From Gossypium raimondii (Eukaryota; Streptophyta; Magnoliopsida; Malvales; Malvaceae), in contig NC_068567.1 in assembly GCF_025698545.1 (NCBI RefSeq), positions 2,356,001 through 2,420,000 on the forward strand: a DNA stretch of 64,000 nt, read 5' to 3'. The notes under the pieces are model-generated. The model was not told the origin of the DNA and ran no database searches. It was given only the letters and a program-made list of their open reading frames with translations. A program made the translations under genes and the position numbers. Positions within the stretch are counted from its first letter, which is position 1, and every line of letters begins with the position of its first letter. Positions 63,365 to 64,000 of this stretch are shown here, in pieces.

Positions 63365-63510
63365 TTACCTTAAATTAGTGATCGAGGATTCGATCTTCGT
63401 CCTGGATATGAAGCAGTTTTAAAACTCATGGCCAGCGTCTACCCTTTTAATGGGTCTACAGAATGCGGAAGATTAATTATTGGGTTCAGCTACAAATCAA
63501 TTCCTAACAA
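63365..63510 (+). mobile_element. SINE-like dispersed repeat, family 2 copy 2
   Basis: It contains GTGATCGAGGATTCGATCTT, TTTTAAAACTCATGGCCAGC, GTCTACCCTTTTAATGGGTC and AGAATGCGGAAGATTAATT. The same order of blocks is seen at 22930-23050. The GATTCGATC core is like a tRNA B-box. The remaining 490 bp to the window end show no gene. Confidence 0.5.
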
Positions 63511-64000
63511 AAAGTTCCATTTATAAAATCGTAAAAATTTTAAAAATATTAACCCTACTAAACAGTAAATGTTAACTGTAATCCATTTTATTCTTTCTAA
63601 TAGTATAAGAACTACATCGATTCATTTAATAATATAGGGACTAATTTAATCGGAGGGACTTTTGAAATACTTAAAAAAATGGTAAAATATTTATTTTGGT
63701 CTCTCAAGTTTTATTATTTTAATTTTTTATCTAGTCTTTTTTTAATATAATTTTCTAATTTCTTAATGCATCAAATTATATATATTAAATTTATATATTT
63801 TTATAATAAAAAATTGCATTTATATCTTCCCATGTGACCAGGGGAGGTGACCCTAAAAAGATATGAAGAGTGGGCATTGGAGCTAGGAACCTTCCCATGC
63901 ATTTCCCACTTAGCTTCTTGCACAATAGGGGATAATGACACTTTTGGTCCTGTTTTTAGTACCCATGTCCTACGTCAACCCTTGCGTGGGTCTCCTTTAC

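Overview
This window is nuclear DNA from a flowering plant. Genes are split by GT-AG introns, AT-rich intergenic DNA is packed with MITEs, SINEs and LTR relics, and the proteins match eudicot families. The HSFA5 tail, the RALF prohormone, the 485-residue SAHH and the 27-exon RAD50 all look malvid. Several repeats resemble ones I know from cotton, so Gossypium or a close Malvaceae relative is my best guess; this rests on memory, not on a search.

Layout. 1-5.3 kb is repeat DNA: a cut-off gypsy-type LTR, a long foldback element, a SINE and tandem AT repeats. 5.4-11 kb holds two head-to-tail selenium-binding protein (SBP, methanethiol oxidase) genes. The first is intact (7 exons, 476 residues). 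The second has the same exon structure but one missing base in exon 3. 11.7-13.8 kb (minus) is a short proton-pump-interactor-like coiled-coil gene. 14-19.2 kb is a cluster of DNA transposons, three of them with clear ends and target-site duplications. 19.75-21.8 kb is HSFA5. 25.9-26.2 kb is a RALF peptide gene and 27.0-27.6 kb an unknown membrane protein. Against the tail of that gene, on the other strand, lies a third SBP copy that is 5'-truncated and broken. 30.2-32.0 kb (minus) is S-adenosylhomocysteine hydrolase. 33.7-44.4 kb (minus) is a complete RAD50. 44.8-45.6 kb is a decayed LINE tail. 47.3-49.3 kb (minus) is a small two-exon mitochondrial-type membrane protein with a separate 5' UTR exon. 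From 49.4 kb to the end no protein gene could be recognised, only repeats, a second LINE tail, SINE copies and one small open frame.

Function. The genes are mostly unrelated housekeeping and regulatory loci. One link is suggestive: SBP oxidises methanethiol and SAHH recycles the methyl-cycle product SAH, so the SBP family and SAHH sit about 20 kb apart in neighbouring parts of sulfur/methyl metabolism. This may be chance.

No new multi-gene system was found. The most useful observations are the SBP family decay, the perfect 53-bp intronic duplication of a splice-acceptor-like site in HSFA5, the G-quadruplex-like tract and G12 acceptor tract in RAD50 introns, and a set of well-delimited MITEs and a four-copy SINE family.
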